Program-made: the position numbers and the translations under genes
Part shown: in pieces, positions 25,937-34,465 of the stretch
How positions within the stretch are numbered: position 1 is the stretch's first letter
Layout: each line of letters starts with the position of its first letter
Assembly (NCBI RefSeq): GCF_019443505.1
Contig: NZ_CP080377.1
Span: 1,984,001-2,048,000 of the forward strand
Direction: 5' to 3'
Source of the DNA: Janthinobacterium sp. PAMC25594
GTDB lineage: Bacteria > Pseudomonadota > Gammaproteobacteria > Burkholderiales > Burkholderiaceae_D
DNA: 64,000 nt
Notes under the pieces: model-generated
The model's input: only the letters and a program-made list of their open reading frames with translations
Database searches by the model: none
Told to the model about the DNA's origin: nothing

Positions 25937-27280
25937 ATGAAGCACTTGCACGACATCCCCTCTGCCTTCAAGCATGAATTTGCCAACCCGCGCCTGTGGT
26001 GGTCGCGCGCCGTCGTCGTCGGCATGGCCGCCATCGCGGGCCTCGTCGTCGTGGGCTTCACGTGGCTGGCGGAGGAAGCGCTGGACCTGTTTCTCTTTTT
26101 TAATGGCAAGGCCTGGTGGTTCGCCCTGCTGTGGACACCAGCTTGCGCCGCCCTGCTGGTCTGGCTGACGCGCCGCTACGCCATGGGCGCGGCCGGCTCC
26201 GGCATCCCGCAAGTGATGGCGACGCTGGACCCGGCCGTGGCACCCGAGCAGCGTTCGCTGTTCGTGTCGCTGAAACTCAGTGCCGCGAAAATCGTCCTGA
26301 CGGCGGGCGGCTTGCTGGGAGGGTTGTCTCTGGGGCGCGAAGGACCGTCCGTGCAGATCGCCGCCGGCGTGATGCTGGCCGCGCGCCGCTGGCTGCCGCG
26401 CCACTCGCAGGTGAGCGCCCATTCCCTGCTGGTGGCCGGCGGCGCGGCCGGCATCGCGGCCGCCTTCAATACGCCGCTGGCGGGCGTCATGTTTGCCATC
26501 GAGGAACTCTCGCGCTCGCCCGAGCAGCGCAACAGCGGCCTCATCGTGGCCGGCATCGTGCTGGCCGGCATGATGGCCGTGTCCATCCACGGCAATGCCA
26601 CCCACTTCGGCATCATCCACCCTGGCCCCATCGGCCTGGCGCTGGCCTTGCCAGGTTTACTCGTGACCCTGGTGGCGGGCGTGGCCGGCGGCCTGTTCGC
26701 GCGGCTGCTGCTGGCGTCCGCCCGCGGCAATCCGCTGGGGAAGTTATCCGCGTGGAGAAAAGGCCGGCCCGTGCTGTTCGCCGCCGTCTGCGGTTTGCTG
26801 GTGGCGGCCATCGGCATCGCCAGCCATGGCGCCACGTTCGGCAGCGGCACCGTGGCCACGCGCGCCATGCTGGAAGGTTCCAGCGACGCCTCGCCCGCCT
26901 TTGTTGCTTTCAAGTATGTGGCGACGTGGCTGACCGTGTGGTCGGGCGTGCCGGCCGGCATCTTCGCACCGTCGCTGGCCATCGGCGCCGGCATCGGCCA
27001 CGATATCGCCGTGCTGCTGCACTACCCGCACGCGCCCGCGCTGATCGCGCTGGGCATGGTGGGTTTCCTGGCCGCCGCCACGCAGGCGCCGCTGACGGCG
27101 TTTATCATTGTCATGGAAATGGTCGACGGCCACGGCATGGTGCTGAGCCTGATGGCCTGCGCCGTGGTGGCCAGCACCGTCTCGCGCGTCCTCAGCGAAC
27201 CGCTGTACGGGGCGCTGGCGCAACTGCAGCTGCAACGGTTGCCGCTGCAGTTGCAGGTTGGCCGGGATACTACATCGTAA
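25937..27280 (+). CDS. ClC-family chloride channel / H+-Cl- antiporter
   Basis: A 447-aa membrane protein with the three ClC selectivity signatures: GSGIPQ (residues 87-92), GREGP (133-137, with the gating glutamate Glu135) and GIFAPSLAIGAG (about 340-351). The intact gating Glu suggests chloride coupling or fast gating is preserved. There is no C-terminal CBS pair, so it resembles the short bacterial ClcB/EriC type. It is probably activated by the NhaR-like gene just upstream. Its last 11 bases overlap the convergent MarR gene. Confidence 0.92.
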   Translation: MKHLHDIPSAFKHEFANPRLWWSRAVVVGMAAIAGLVVVGFTWLAEEALDLFLFFNGKAWWFALLWTPACAALLVWLTRRYAMGAAGSGIPQVMATLDPAVAPEQRSLFVSLKLSAAKIVLTAGGLLGGLSLGREGPSVQIAAGVMLAARRWLPRHSQVSAHSLLVAGGAAGIAAAFNTPLAGVMFAIEELSRSPEQRNSGLIVAGIVLAGMMAVSIHGNATHFGIIHPGPIGLALALPGLLVTLVAGVAGGLFARLLLASARGNPLGKLSAWRKGRPVLFAAVCGLLVAAIGIASHGATFGSGTVATRAMLEGSSDASPAFVAFKYVATWLTVWSGVPAGIFAPSLAIGAGIGHDIAVLLHYPHAPALIALGMVGFLAAATQAPLTAFIIVMEMVDGHGMVLSLMACAVVASTVSRVLSEPLYGALAQLQLQRLPLQLQVGRDTTS

Positions 27281-27764
27281 ACGGAAACGGCTGCATGCCC
27301 GCCTGGCGGTCGTCTGGGGCGACCACGGCCAGCAAGGCGTTCAAGCCCTGGTTCAGGTGCGCCAGGCTGTCGGGGTCCAGCTGGGCCAGCGCGCTGGGCA
27401 GCAGGCCGCGCGCGGGCTGCGGCGCGCCGGCGATCACGGCTTGCCCTTCCAGCGTCAGGGTGAGTGTGACCACGCGCTGGTCGGGCTGGTCGCGCGCCTT
27501 GCGCACATAGGTTTTTTTCACCAGCGCGTCGACCAGGTTGCTGGCCGTCGTCTGGTGGATAGACATCTTGCTTGCCAGTTCGCCCATGCGCAGGCCTGGG
27601 TGCTCCAGCAATTCCTGCATCACCCACAATTGTGCGCCAGACACGCCGCATTGCTTCTCGATCTGCGCCGAGTGCCGCTGCGCTGCACGCATAACGACGC
27701 GCATGTTTTGCAAGGCCATGCCCTGCGCCCGGGCTACCGCCGAAACTTCCGCTTCCACCACCAT
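27270..27764 (-). CDS. MarR-family transcriptional regulator
   Basis: A 164-aa winged-helix protein. The HTH lies at about residues 55-110 (GLRMGELASKMSIHQTTASNLVDALVKKTYVRKARDQPDQRVVTLTLT), with the conserved wing Asp-x-Arg (DQR) of MarR proteins. It has a single cysteine near residue 39 (KQCGVSG). Targets and ligand are unknown; no adjacent divergent gene suggests one. Its 3' end overlaps the ClC gene by 11 bp. Confidence 0.87.
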   Translation of the reverse strand: MVVEAEVSAVARAQGMALQNMRVVMRAAQRHSAQIEKQCGVSGAQLWVMQELLEHPGLRMGELASKMSIHQTTASNLVDALVKKTYVRKARDQPDQRVVTLTLTLEGQAVIAGAPQPARGLLPSALAQLDPDSLAHLNQGLNALLAVVAPDDRQAGMQPFPFTM

Positions 27765-27843
27765 TGCCTCCAGTTATCCTGCCGGCTTCACGCCTGCTGG
27801 CGGGCCGGAATCCCTGCATGATACCTGCAAAGGAAGCGCTCGA

Positions 27844-28653
27844 CTAACTGCCTGTTACAGGCTGTCCATGGCGCCACGCCTGCTCCAGCACCAGCTTGCC
27901 GGCCGGGTCCCACTGGCGCTCGATGCCCTGCTTCTTGCCGTGTTCGTACGGCACGATCTGCCGCAGGCTGCCGTCGCTATACCAGGTCTGCAGCAAGCCG
28001 TGGCGCTGGCCGTCGCGCATGGGAGTGACCTGGGCGCGCACGCCGTTGTCATGCCATTCCGTGACATCGCCCTGCTCGCGCCCTTGCGCGTCCTGCTGCC
28101 AGGCGATCGACGGCTTGCCGTTGCTGCCCCACTTCTGCATGCTCAGCAGCTTGCCCTTGCGGTACAGGGCCTTTTGCGCCAGCTGGCCATTGTCATGGCT
28201 TTCAAACGACCAGCCATCGGCTTCGCCATCCACCAAGACCTTGCGCGCGAGCACCTTGCCATCCTCGGCCAGGGTGAGGAACTCGCCATCCTGCTTGTCA
28301 TGAATAAAATGACTGCGCTGGAACAGCTTGCCATCGGCGTAAAACACTTCCTGCAGCCCATGCATCTTGCCGCCTTTCAGGAAGGCGCGGCTGCTCACCT
28401 TGCCATTCGGACCGTACGACACATACTCGCCATCGGCCATTTGCTGGCCGTGGTAGCGGATGCGGTTCATCCGCTGGCCATTCGCATGGTAAGTCTCGAC
28501 AATACGCTCGCGCCCGTTCGGCAGCCGGGTCACCTTTTGCTTGAGCTGGCCGTTGTCATAGAACGACGTATCGCCCTGCGCCGCCAGCGGCAAGGCAATC
28601 AACGCCGCCAGCAGCGCCAGGCGCATGGTCCGCATAGTCTGTCGATATAGCAT
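27844..28653 (-). CDS. YwqK/MORN-variant repeat secreted protein (copy 2)
   Basis: A 269-aa exported protein (signal peptide in MRLALLAALIALPLAAQG) made of repeated 20-25-residue units with the pattern (Y/F)xxGxLxxxxxYxxG, e.g. FYDNGQLKQKVTRLPNGRER and WYSDGSLRQIVPYEHGKKQG. This is the MORN-variant repeat annotated as 'toxin-antitoxin system YwqK family antitoxin' from B. subtilis. In Gram-negatives the role is unknown. The start is supported by GAGGGA upstream. It lies nine bases downstream of a longer paralogue with near-identical C-terminal units, clearly a tandem duplication. Confidence 0.85.
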   Translation of the reverse strand: MLYRQTMRTMRLALLAALIALPLAAQGDTSFYDNGQLKQKVTRLPNGRERIVETYHANGQRMNRIRYHGQQMADGEYVSYGPNGKVSSRAFLKGGKMHGLQEVFYADGKLFQRSHFIHDKQDGEFLTLAEDGKVLARKVLVDGEADGWSFESHDNGQLAQKALYRKGKLLSMQKWGSNGKPSIAWQQDAQGREQGDVTEWHDNGVRAQVTPMRDGQRHGLLQTWYSDGSLRQIVPYEHGKKQGIERQWDPAGKLVLEQAWRHGQPVTGS

Positions 28654-28662
28654 GCGATCCCT

Positions 28663-29796
28663 CTACTTCGCGGCCACGGGCTGGCCATCCTGCCACGCCT
28701 GTTCCAGCACCAGCTTGCCGGCAGGGTCCCAGTGGCGCTCGATGCCCTGCTTCTTGCCGTGTTCGTACGGCACGATCTGCCGCAGGCTGCCATCGCTGTA
28801 CCAGGTCTGCAGCAAGCCGTGGCGCTGGCCCTCGACAAACGGGGTCACGCTGGCGCGCACGCCGTTGGCATGCCAGTCAGTCGTGTCGCCGTGGTCGCGC
28901 CCCTGGACGTCTTTCTGCCACGCAAAATTGGGCCGGCCATTCGGTCCCCACGTTTGCAAGCTGAGCACGGCACCCTTCTGGTACAGCGTCTTGTTCGACA
29001 GTTTTCCATTGCCATGGCTTTCAAACGACCAGCCGTCGGGCTGGCCGTGCACCCAGACGGTCCTGGCCAGCACGCTGCCATCCTGGGCAACCGTGACAAA
29101 CTCGCCCTCGCGCTTGCCATCGACGAACTGTCCCCGCTGGAACAGCTTGCCATCCGCATAAAACGATTCCTGCACGCCATGCATCTCGCCATTGCGTTGA
29201 TAAGACCGGCTGCTGACGGCGCCATTCGCGCCATACGACACCTGCTCGCCATCGGCCATCTCGTCGCCGTGATACAGCGTGCGGCTCATTAGCTGGCCGT
29301 TCTCGTGATACGTTTCCGAGATGCTGTCGCGCCCGTTCGGCAGCGGCGTCACCTTTTGCTTGAGCTGGCCATTCTCGAAGTACACGCTGCCGCCGGGCAG
29401 CTCCTCGCCCTGGGCATCGAAATAAGTTTCGCGCAGCAGCTGGCCATTCTCGTAGTAGTATTTGCGAAAACGCACGAACTTGATCTGGCTCAGGTAGAGA
29501 TCCGTGGCATAGGTTTCAAAGGCCAGCACGCCCGGCGTGTCGGGAAATTCGAGCCGCACATGCCAGGCGCCCAGCGCCTCGTCGCGCACGGGCGGCGTGC
29601 GCAGCGCATACACGGCGCCGCGCTGGTTGCTGGGCATGAAATTTTCATCCAGATACATGCTGTGGTCTTCCTCCTGCAAGGTTGGCATTGGCGTTGGCGT
29701 TTTCTCGGCCGGCTGTTCCTGTGCCGCCAGCGGCAAGGCCAGGGCCATGCCCAGCAGTGCGGCCAGTGCCGCGCGCGTCGTCTGTGGTGTGTGCAT
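28663..29796 (-). CDS. YwqK/MORN-variant repeat secreted protein (copy 1, long)
   Basis: A 377-aa exported protein: signal peptide about residues 1-26, an unrelated N-terminal region to about 110 (DEALGAWHVRLEFPDTPGV...), then ten or so MORN-variant units. The last roughly 230 residues align almost residue for residue with the downstream paralogue (both contain QRHGLLQTWYSDGSLRQIVP and YEHGKKQGIER). The start at 29796 (MHTPQTTRA) is chosen because it begins the signal peptide; 22 upstream residues have no such character. No toxin gene is adjacent, so the antitoxin label should not be taken literally. Confidence 0.85.
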   Translation of the reverse strand: MHTPQTTRAALAALLGMALALPLAAQEQPAEKTPTPMPTLQEEDHSMYLDENFMPSNQRGAVYALRTPPVRDEALGAWHVRLEFPDTPGVLAFETYATDLYLSQIKFVRFRKYYYENGQLLRETYFDAQGEELPGGSVYFENGQLKQKVTPLPNGRDSISETYHENGQLMSRTLYHGDEMADGEQVSYGANGAVSSRSYQRNGEMHGVQESFYADGKLFQRGQFVDGKREGEFVTVAQDGSVLARTVWVHGQPDGWSFESHGNGKLSNKTLYQKGAVLSLQTWGPNGRPNFAWQKDVQGRDHGDTTDWHANGVRASVTPFVEGQRHGLLQTWYSDGSLRQIVPYEHGKKQGIERHWDPAGKLVLEQAWQDGQPVAAK

Positions 29797-29873
29797 TGTG
29801 TTCCGTTGCGATGTTATTCTGCGACTGCCATCATAAAGGAAGGCAACGTTTTCCCCTGTCACGAAAGAAAGCC

Positions 29874-30269
29874 ATGCACTTGCCCGCCGCCCCCGGCGAC
29901 ACCCGGATACTGGACATCATCGACGCCTGGATCGCCGACCTGGCGCGCGGCGATTACGCGTGCGCCCATGCGCGCACGGCGCACGACGCGTATTACGGCT
30001 GGACGCCGGCGCTGTTGCGCGCCGTGATCGAAGGGTATGGTTCGCCGGAAGCGTATGCGGATGGCCGGGTCTACCGGGTCACCCCGGCGGCGCAGGCCAG
30101 CGGCGCGCCGCACGAGCGCTGCGTCGAGCGCCCGGACGGCCAGGATGGCGGCATAGTGATCGCCGAGGTGCGTCATTCCCTGCCCCTGAACGGCGCCTGG
30201 TCGGACCTGACTGCCACCTTTCGCGTGGAGGGCGCCACGCTGGTATTACAGGAAATTCACGTGTTCTAA
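29874..30269 (+). CDS. Small cytoplasmic protein, unknown (131 aa)
   Basis: A 131-aa acidic protein starting MHLPAAPGDTRILDIIDAWI, with YYGWTPALLRAVIEGYGSPEAY in the middle and a beta-rich C-terminus (WSDLTATFRVEGATLVLQEIHVF). The N-terminal DIIDAWIADLARGDYA resembles NTF2-like/SnoaL 'limiting' domains, but I cannot assign a family with confidence. The stop codon TAA lies inside the 9-bp target duplication of the IS element that follows, so the gene survived the insertion intact. Confidence 0.65.
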   Translation: MHLPAAPGDTRILDIIDAWIADLARGDYACAHARTAHDAYYGWTPALLRAVIEGYGSPEAYADGRVYRVTPAAQASGAPHERCVERPDGQDGGIVIAEVRHSLPLNGAWSDLTATFRVEGATLVLQEIHVF

Positions 30270-30272
30270 GAG

Positions 30273-31756
30273 CCACCCCTTTAAAGGTGTACATTGACAG
30301 CACCGTCTTTTAATACCCGTGCCGTTGATACGTGGCGTCGCGCAACAGCGCCGGCCACGTAGCCTTTTTTTACTGTTTTTTTCGGGCCGCGAGGGTGTTT
30401 GCGCAGCGTTTTTGGTTTGGCGTAAGCGGCAATCTGAAGCAGTAATTTGCTCAGCTCTGATGCACACATGGCGTCGTAGCGCCGCCATGCTTTGGTTGGC
30501 ACAGCCATCACCATGCCGGCATAGTGCGCCCGTACCTCCACGGCCACATAAAACGGCGATAGCTCAATGCCGCTGGCAACCAAGTCGTGCGCGGTGCTTA
30601 CCGCGCGCTGCAAGACAGTCAGCACGTTATAGGCCAGGATCGCGATACCGAACGCGAACAAGGCTGCGCGCGGGTGTCCGAGAGTCTTGACTTCACTGTG
30701 CAAGACCGATTCGAGCCGCTGGAACATTGTCTCGATCCGCCAGCGCTTGCTGTATAGGCGAGCAATGGCGCGTGCGCTGAAATGCTCTTTTGGTAGATTC
30801 GTCAGTAATCGGAGAATCATTTCGCCATCGTTAGTGGGCTTGTAAAGTTGCAGTTCAATGCGACGTGATGCTACCTTCTGTCCTGTAGCTCCAGGGATGG
30901 CAACGCACTGTTCAAAGACGGCGCCGGTCGCGATTCTCCCTCGATATGTCAGCTCGTCGAGCGGTGCCGGATTGGGCGTACGACCGTGCTCACGCACGAT
31001 GAAGGCACACCCACGGCGATCCCATTCGGACAGGATCATGCGCGTGCTGAAGTTGCGATCAGCAATCCACAGGTCGCCCGGATGCGAACGCTCTAGTAAC
31101 GGCGGCATTACGGCGCGTTCCTGCGAGTGTGCATCTTCGCAAGGCTCCATATCGACGACCAGGCCCGAATCAGGGTCATACACCACAAGGGACTGGCCAG
31201 GCATTGCGGCGCCGCGAAAGGCGCGTAAAGGCTTCAACCGCTTTTCGCTTGCAGGCAAATGGTTACCGTCCACGATTCGGGTGCGGTAACCCGGAACCAG
31301 CGGTGCATTCCCCTGCAAAAATGGCGTGATCACATCTCCAAGGCGCTCGACGCTGCCGGTGACCAGAGCCCGTACCAGGTTCGGCTCGGTATGCTTGACC
31401 TTGTCATATAAAGCTTGCACCGAAACAGGCAAATCAGGGTAAGCCTGCGCTGCAGCGTGAAGCGATGGCCGCAGCCCAACTGCGACCACGGACATCAGTT
31501 CGACTGTCGTCGAGAACAGTAGCTCCCTCTGGTATTGGGCGCCACGTTCACGCTCGAACAGTGCATCGACCCAAGCAGGATCGAGGGCACGTTGCAGCGC
31601 CAGCCTTGCCATTACAGTCAGCGGGCTGATTTTTGCGCAGTGCGATACCACAGCATTCATCATCATGGCAGTTTCCTCCTGTCCCAGTTAGATGATGTTT
31701 GCTACAAAGAGTGCAGGTTTTATTTCATCTGTGGCGACGCACCTTTAAAGGGGTGG
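30273..31756 (-). mobile_element. IS4-family insertion sequence, complete, 1484 bp
   Basis: Perfect 17-bp terminal inverted repeats: CCACCCCTTTAAAGGTG at 30273-30289 and its complement at 31740-31756. A 9-bp direct repeat TTCTAAGAG flanks the element (30264-30272 and 31757-31765). The single transposase gene fills most of it, and its stop codon lies within the left repeat. The intact ends and target duplication suggest a recent, probably still mobile insertion. Confidence 0.95.
30281..31666 (-). CDS. IS4-family transposase
   Basis: A 461-aa DDE transposase. A helical N-terminal region (SPLTVMARLALQRALDPAWVDALFERERG) is followed by a catalytic core. Asp residues lie in RTRIVDGNHLPAS and DLWIADRNFSTR, and the glutamate in YSKRWRIETMFQRLES; the Y-x2-R-x3-E pattern is the IS4 signature. 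No frameshift or stop interrupts it. It is read leftward inside the IS. Confidence 0.95.
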   Translation of the reverse strand: MMMNAVVSHCAKISPLTVMARLALQRALDPAWVDALFERERGAQYQRELLFSTTVELMSVVAVGLRPSLHAAAQAYPDLPVSVQALYDKVKHTEPNLVRALVTGSVERLGDVITPFLQGNAPLVPGYRTRIVDGNHLPASEKRLKPLRAFRGAAMPGQSLVVYDPDSGLVVDMEPCEDAHSQERAVMPPLLERSHPGDLWIADRNFSTRMILSEWDRRGCAFIVREHGRTPNPAPLDELTYRGRIATGAVFEQCVAIPGATGQKVASRRIELQLYKPTNDGEMILRLLTNLPKEHFSARAIARLYSKRWRIETMFQRLESVLHSEVKTLGHPRAALFAFGIAILAYNVLTVLQRAVSTAHDLVASGIELSPFYVAVEVRAHYAGMVMAVPTKAWRRYDAMCASELSKLLLQIAAYAKPKTLRKHPRGPKKTVKKGYVAGAVARRHVSTARVLKDGAVNVHL

Positions 31757-31761
31757 TTCTA

Positions 31762-31921
31762 AGAGCCTACCCCAGTAGATGAATACATCCCCTGCTGGCG
31801 CCCCTCATAAGCGGGGACTGCGTTGATCGTCGTCGCGTGGCTCGCCACGCGTCCTCCTCACGCCTTGTCAGCGCTCCTGATGAACTGCCAGCAGAAGACG
31901 CTCCCTACTGGCATAGGCTCT
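31762..31921. repeat. Nested-palindrome intergenic element, about 160 bp (type A)
   Basis: Outer arms AGAGCCTACCCCAGTAG (31762-31778) and its near complement (31905-31921) match at 15 of 17 positions. Inside, CTGCTGGC (31792-31799) pairs perfectly with GCCAGCAG (31887-31894). Two further hairpins lie within: CCCC...GGGG (31801-31816) and CGCGTGG-CTCG-CCACGCG (31834-31851). It exactly fills the gap between two convergent stop codons. It could be a structured RNA, a bidirectional terminator or a MITE-like repeat. The IS4 element inserted at its left boundary. Confidence 0.65.
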
Positions 31922-33755
31922 AAGCCGCGCCATTCTTGACGGGAGACAACTGGCTCGCATGCAGCCGCGCATACGCGCCGCCCTGCCGCAGCAAGGCGGC
32001 ATGGCTGCCCGACTCCACCAGGCGCCCGCCCTGCATGACGACGATGCGGTCGGCGTTTTCGATGGTGGATAAGCGGTGGGCGATGACGATGGTGGTGCGG
32101 TTGCGCATCAGCACTTCCAGCGCCGCCTGCACGGAACGCTCCGACTCCGTATCGAGCGCGCTGGTGGCTTCGTCGAGCAGCAGAATCGGCGCGTCCTTGT
32201 ACAGGGCGCGCGCGATCGCCAGGCGCTGGCGTTGGCCGCCCGACAGGCGCGAGCCGTTCTGGCCCGCCTGGGTCGCGTAGCCTTGCGGTAACTGCATGAT
32301 GAAGTCGTGCGCGTAGGCGGCGCGCGCCGACGCTTCGATTCTGTCCTGGTCCGGGGCCGGGTCGCCATACGCGATATTCGCCGCCATGGTGTCGTTGAAC
32401 AAAATCACATCCTGGCTGACGAGGGCGAACTGGCGCCGCAGGGCCAGCAAGGCGTAGTCGCGCACGTCAACGCCGTCGAGCAGGATCTGGCCGCCGCTGA
32501 CGTCGTAGAAGCGCGGCAGCAAGCCCAGCAAGGTCGTCTTGCCGCCACCCGAGCCGCCCACCAGGGCCACCGTTTCGCCGGCGCGGATGTCGAGCGTAAT
32601 CTCGCTCAAGGCCGTGGGCGCATCGGGATCGTCGCTGTTGTAGCGGAAGTTGACGTTCTGCAAGGACAGATTGCCCTGCACGGCCGCCGGCGCAATGGTG
32701 CCCGGGTCCGGTTCCAGCGGGGTGTCGATCAAGCCGAAGACGGATTCGGCCGCCGCCAGGCCACGCTGCAGCGGCTCATTGATTTTGGTTAAATTCTTGA
32801 TCGGCGACTGCATCGCCATCAGCGCGCCCATGAAGGCGACGAAGGCGCCCGGCGTGATGGCGCCGCTTTGCGCGCGCAGCATGGCAAAGTAAATCACAGA
32901 AGACAGGGTAATGCCGACGAGCATCATGATGAAGCCGGAATTCATGGCCGAGGTGGCCGCATGTTTGACGGCCAGCTGGCGGTTGCGCTTGACGACGTCG
33001 ACGAAGCGCGCCTGTTCATAATCCTGCCCGCCGAAGATTTTCACCACGCGCTGGCCGGCGATGCTTTCGTCCAGCACGGAGGTCAGCTCGCCCACGGCTT
33101 GCTGCGAACTCTTGCTCAGGTGGCGCATGCGGCGGCCCGCCAGGGTCACGACCAGGGCCACGATGGGCATCGAGGCCATGCAGAACAGGGCCAGTTTCAC
33201 ATCGATGCTGAACAGCAAAATCAGATAGCCGATGGTGGCGACGGAATCGCGCACCATCACGTTGAGCACGTTCAAGCCCGCCTGCGACACCTGGCTGGCG
33301 TCGAAGGCCACGCGCGACTGCGTCAGGCTGGTGGTGGTGGTGTCGAAAAAGCGGCTGGGCAGGCGCATGATGGTGGCGAACATCTTTTCGCGCAAATCGG
33401 CCTGCACCCGGCTCGATAGCCATACGGAACCGTAATCGCCGGCAAAGCTGGAGACCATGCGCAGCACGGCCAGGCCCAGGATGGTGGCGGGAATGACCCA
33501 CAAGTCCACCTGTCCCGCATGCGCGGGCAGGAAACGGTCGACCCAGCCCTGCAGCATGCCCATCACGCCGGACACGGGCGCGACCTGCTCGCTGGCCGTC
33601 GTGCGCATGGCATCGACGACGTTTTGTAACTGGCGGATTAACAACACATCGGTGGCGGACGCCACGCCCACGGCCAGCAAGGTAGCGGCAACGATGGCGC
33701 CATAGCGGCGAAACTGGCCGGCCAGGCGGAAGAACAGGAGGCGACTTTGCTGCAT
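31920..33755 (-). CDS. msbA: Lipid A/phospholipid flippase MsbA (ABC transporter)
   Basis: A 611-aa half-transporter: six N-terminal helices (to about residue 330), then an ABC ATPase. Walker A is GGSGGGKTT, the signature LSGGQRQRLAIARAL, Walker B ILLLDEATSALD, and the H-loop IVIAHRLST. The length and domain order are those of MsbA, which flips core-lipid A across the inner membrane as a homodimer. No Shine-Dalgarno is obvious before the ATG. It is flanked on both sides by long palindromic intergenic elements and is not in an operon with lpxK here. Confidence 0.88.
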   Translation of the reverse strand: MQQSRLLFFRLAGQFRRYGAIVAATLLAVGVASATDVLLIRQLQNVVDAMRTTASEQVAPVSGVMGMLQGWVDRFLPAHAGQVDLWVIPATILGLAVLRMVSSFAGDYGSVWLSSRVQADLREKMFATIMRLPSRFFDTTTTSLTQSRVAFDASQVSQAGLNVLNVMVRDSVATIGYLILLFSIDVKLALFCMASMPIVALVVTLAGRRMRHLSKSSQQAVGELTSVLDESIAGQRVVKIFGGQDYEQARFVDVVKRNRQLAVKHAATSAMNSGFIMMLVGITLSSVIYFAMLRAQSGAITPGAFVAFMGALMAMQSPIKNLTKINEPLQRGLAAAESVFGLIDTPLEPDPGTIAPAAVQGNLSLQNVNFRYNSDDPDAPTALSEITLDIRAGETVALVGGSGGGKTTLLGLLPRFYDVSGGQILLDGVDVRDYALLALRRQFALVSQDVILFNDTMAANIAYGDPAPDQDRIEASARAAYAHDFIMQLPQGYATQAGQNGSRLSGGQRQRLAIARALYKDAPILLLDEATSALDTESERSVQAALEVLMRNRTTIVIAHRLSTIENADRIVVMQGGRLVESGSHAALLRQGGAYARLHASQLSPVKNGAA

Positions 33756-33807
33756 GTAGTTGGGAAAAGTGAGGGTAAAGCGTGATTCTAACCGCTGCCA
33801 GACTTAC

Positions 33808-33971
33808 CTAAGTAGGTCGCAATAAATTATTGTGATTTCTGACTTCCATAACCGACGCTCTGCGGTGTTGCCCGCTGCTAGCAGTGCTCGCACTGCGTCG
33901 CAGCGGGCGCCTTGCAGAGCATCCGGTTCTGTTCGTCATAACTTCACAATAATTTCCCACGCCCTACTTAG
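33808..33971. repeat. Nested-palindrome intergenic element, about 164 bp (type B)
   Basis: The outer arms (33808-33843 and 33935-33971) both read CTAAGTAGG...AAATTATTGTGA...TGAC when the right arm is complemented. Inside, CCGACGCTCTGC pairs with GCAGAGCATCCGG, then GCCCGCTGC (33870-33878) with GCAGCGGGC (33900-33908). The apex is GCAGTG-CTCG-CACTGC (33881-33896). The architecture and the CTCG apical loop mirror the element at 31762. It lies 53 bases upstream of msbA, so the msbA promoter must be inside it or next to it. Confidence 0.7.
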
Positions 33972-34023
33972 ACGAAAGTCGCACCTTGCCGGCGCAGAAC
34001 CGGCAAGGGCAATGCACGGAAAA

Positions 34024-34407
34024 TCAGCTCTTCGCCACTTTCCACGCGGCCGTGCCGGCCTTGCAGACCTTCAGCTTGAGGGTCTGTTCCTGGCCCTTGG
34101 CGCTCAAGCCCACCTGCACCTTGCGGCAAGTTTGCGCGTCCGTCTTTTCCGTGTCGCTGGCCGTGATCTCGGCGGCGATGCGCACGGAATTGCGCAAGCC
34201 TTCATTGCTCCATTGCACGGTTTCGCCATCCTTCTTGTCATTGAGCACGTCGGTGACGGCTTTCACGAAGACGGGCTTGTCGTTTTTGTTCAGGTAGGCC
34301 ATCGGCGTATCGGCCAGGAAACCCAGGCCGACGGCGGAAGCGGAAGCGCTGAAGACGACGCTGCCGAAGATCAGGGCGGACAACAGTGTGGCGGGACGAA
34401 TACGCAT
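34024..34407 (-). CDS. Small secreted protein, surface-antigen-like tail
   Basis: A 127-aa exported protein (signal peptide MRIRPATLLSALIFGSVVFSASASA). The tail pattern (DGETVQWSNEG...VRIAAEIT...AQTCRKVQVGLSAKGQEQTLKLKVCKAGTAAWKV) resembles the C-terminal domain of RT0821/Lpp0805 17-kDa-type surface antigens, with two cysteines that may bridge. That assignment is by pattern only. AAGGAG sets the start. It lies 58 bases downstream of the Dyp peroxidase gene on the same strand. Confidence 0.6.
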   Translation of the reverse strand: MRIRPATLLSALIFGSVVFSASASAVGLGFLADTPMAYLNKNDKPVFVKAVTDVLNDKKDGETVQWSNEGLRNSVRIAAEITASDTEKTDAQTCRKVQVGLSAKGQEQTLKLKVCKAGTAAWKVAKS

Positions 34408-34465
34408 GGAAAACTCCTTGTAAAGTAAAGAATAGGGACAGGACCGGGAACCGCCGGGGCGGCCC

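Noticed and set aside
28663..29796. Toxin-antitoxin system suggested by the YwqK family name
   Set aside because: Both proteins have signal peptides and no toxin-like gene is adjacent; the family label is inherited from B. subtilis.
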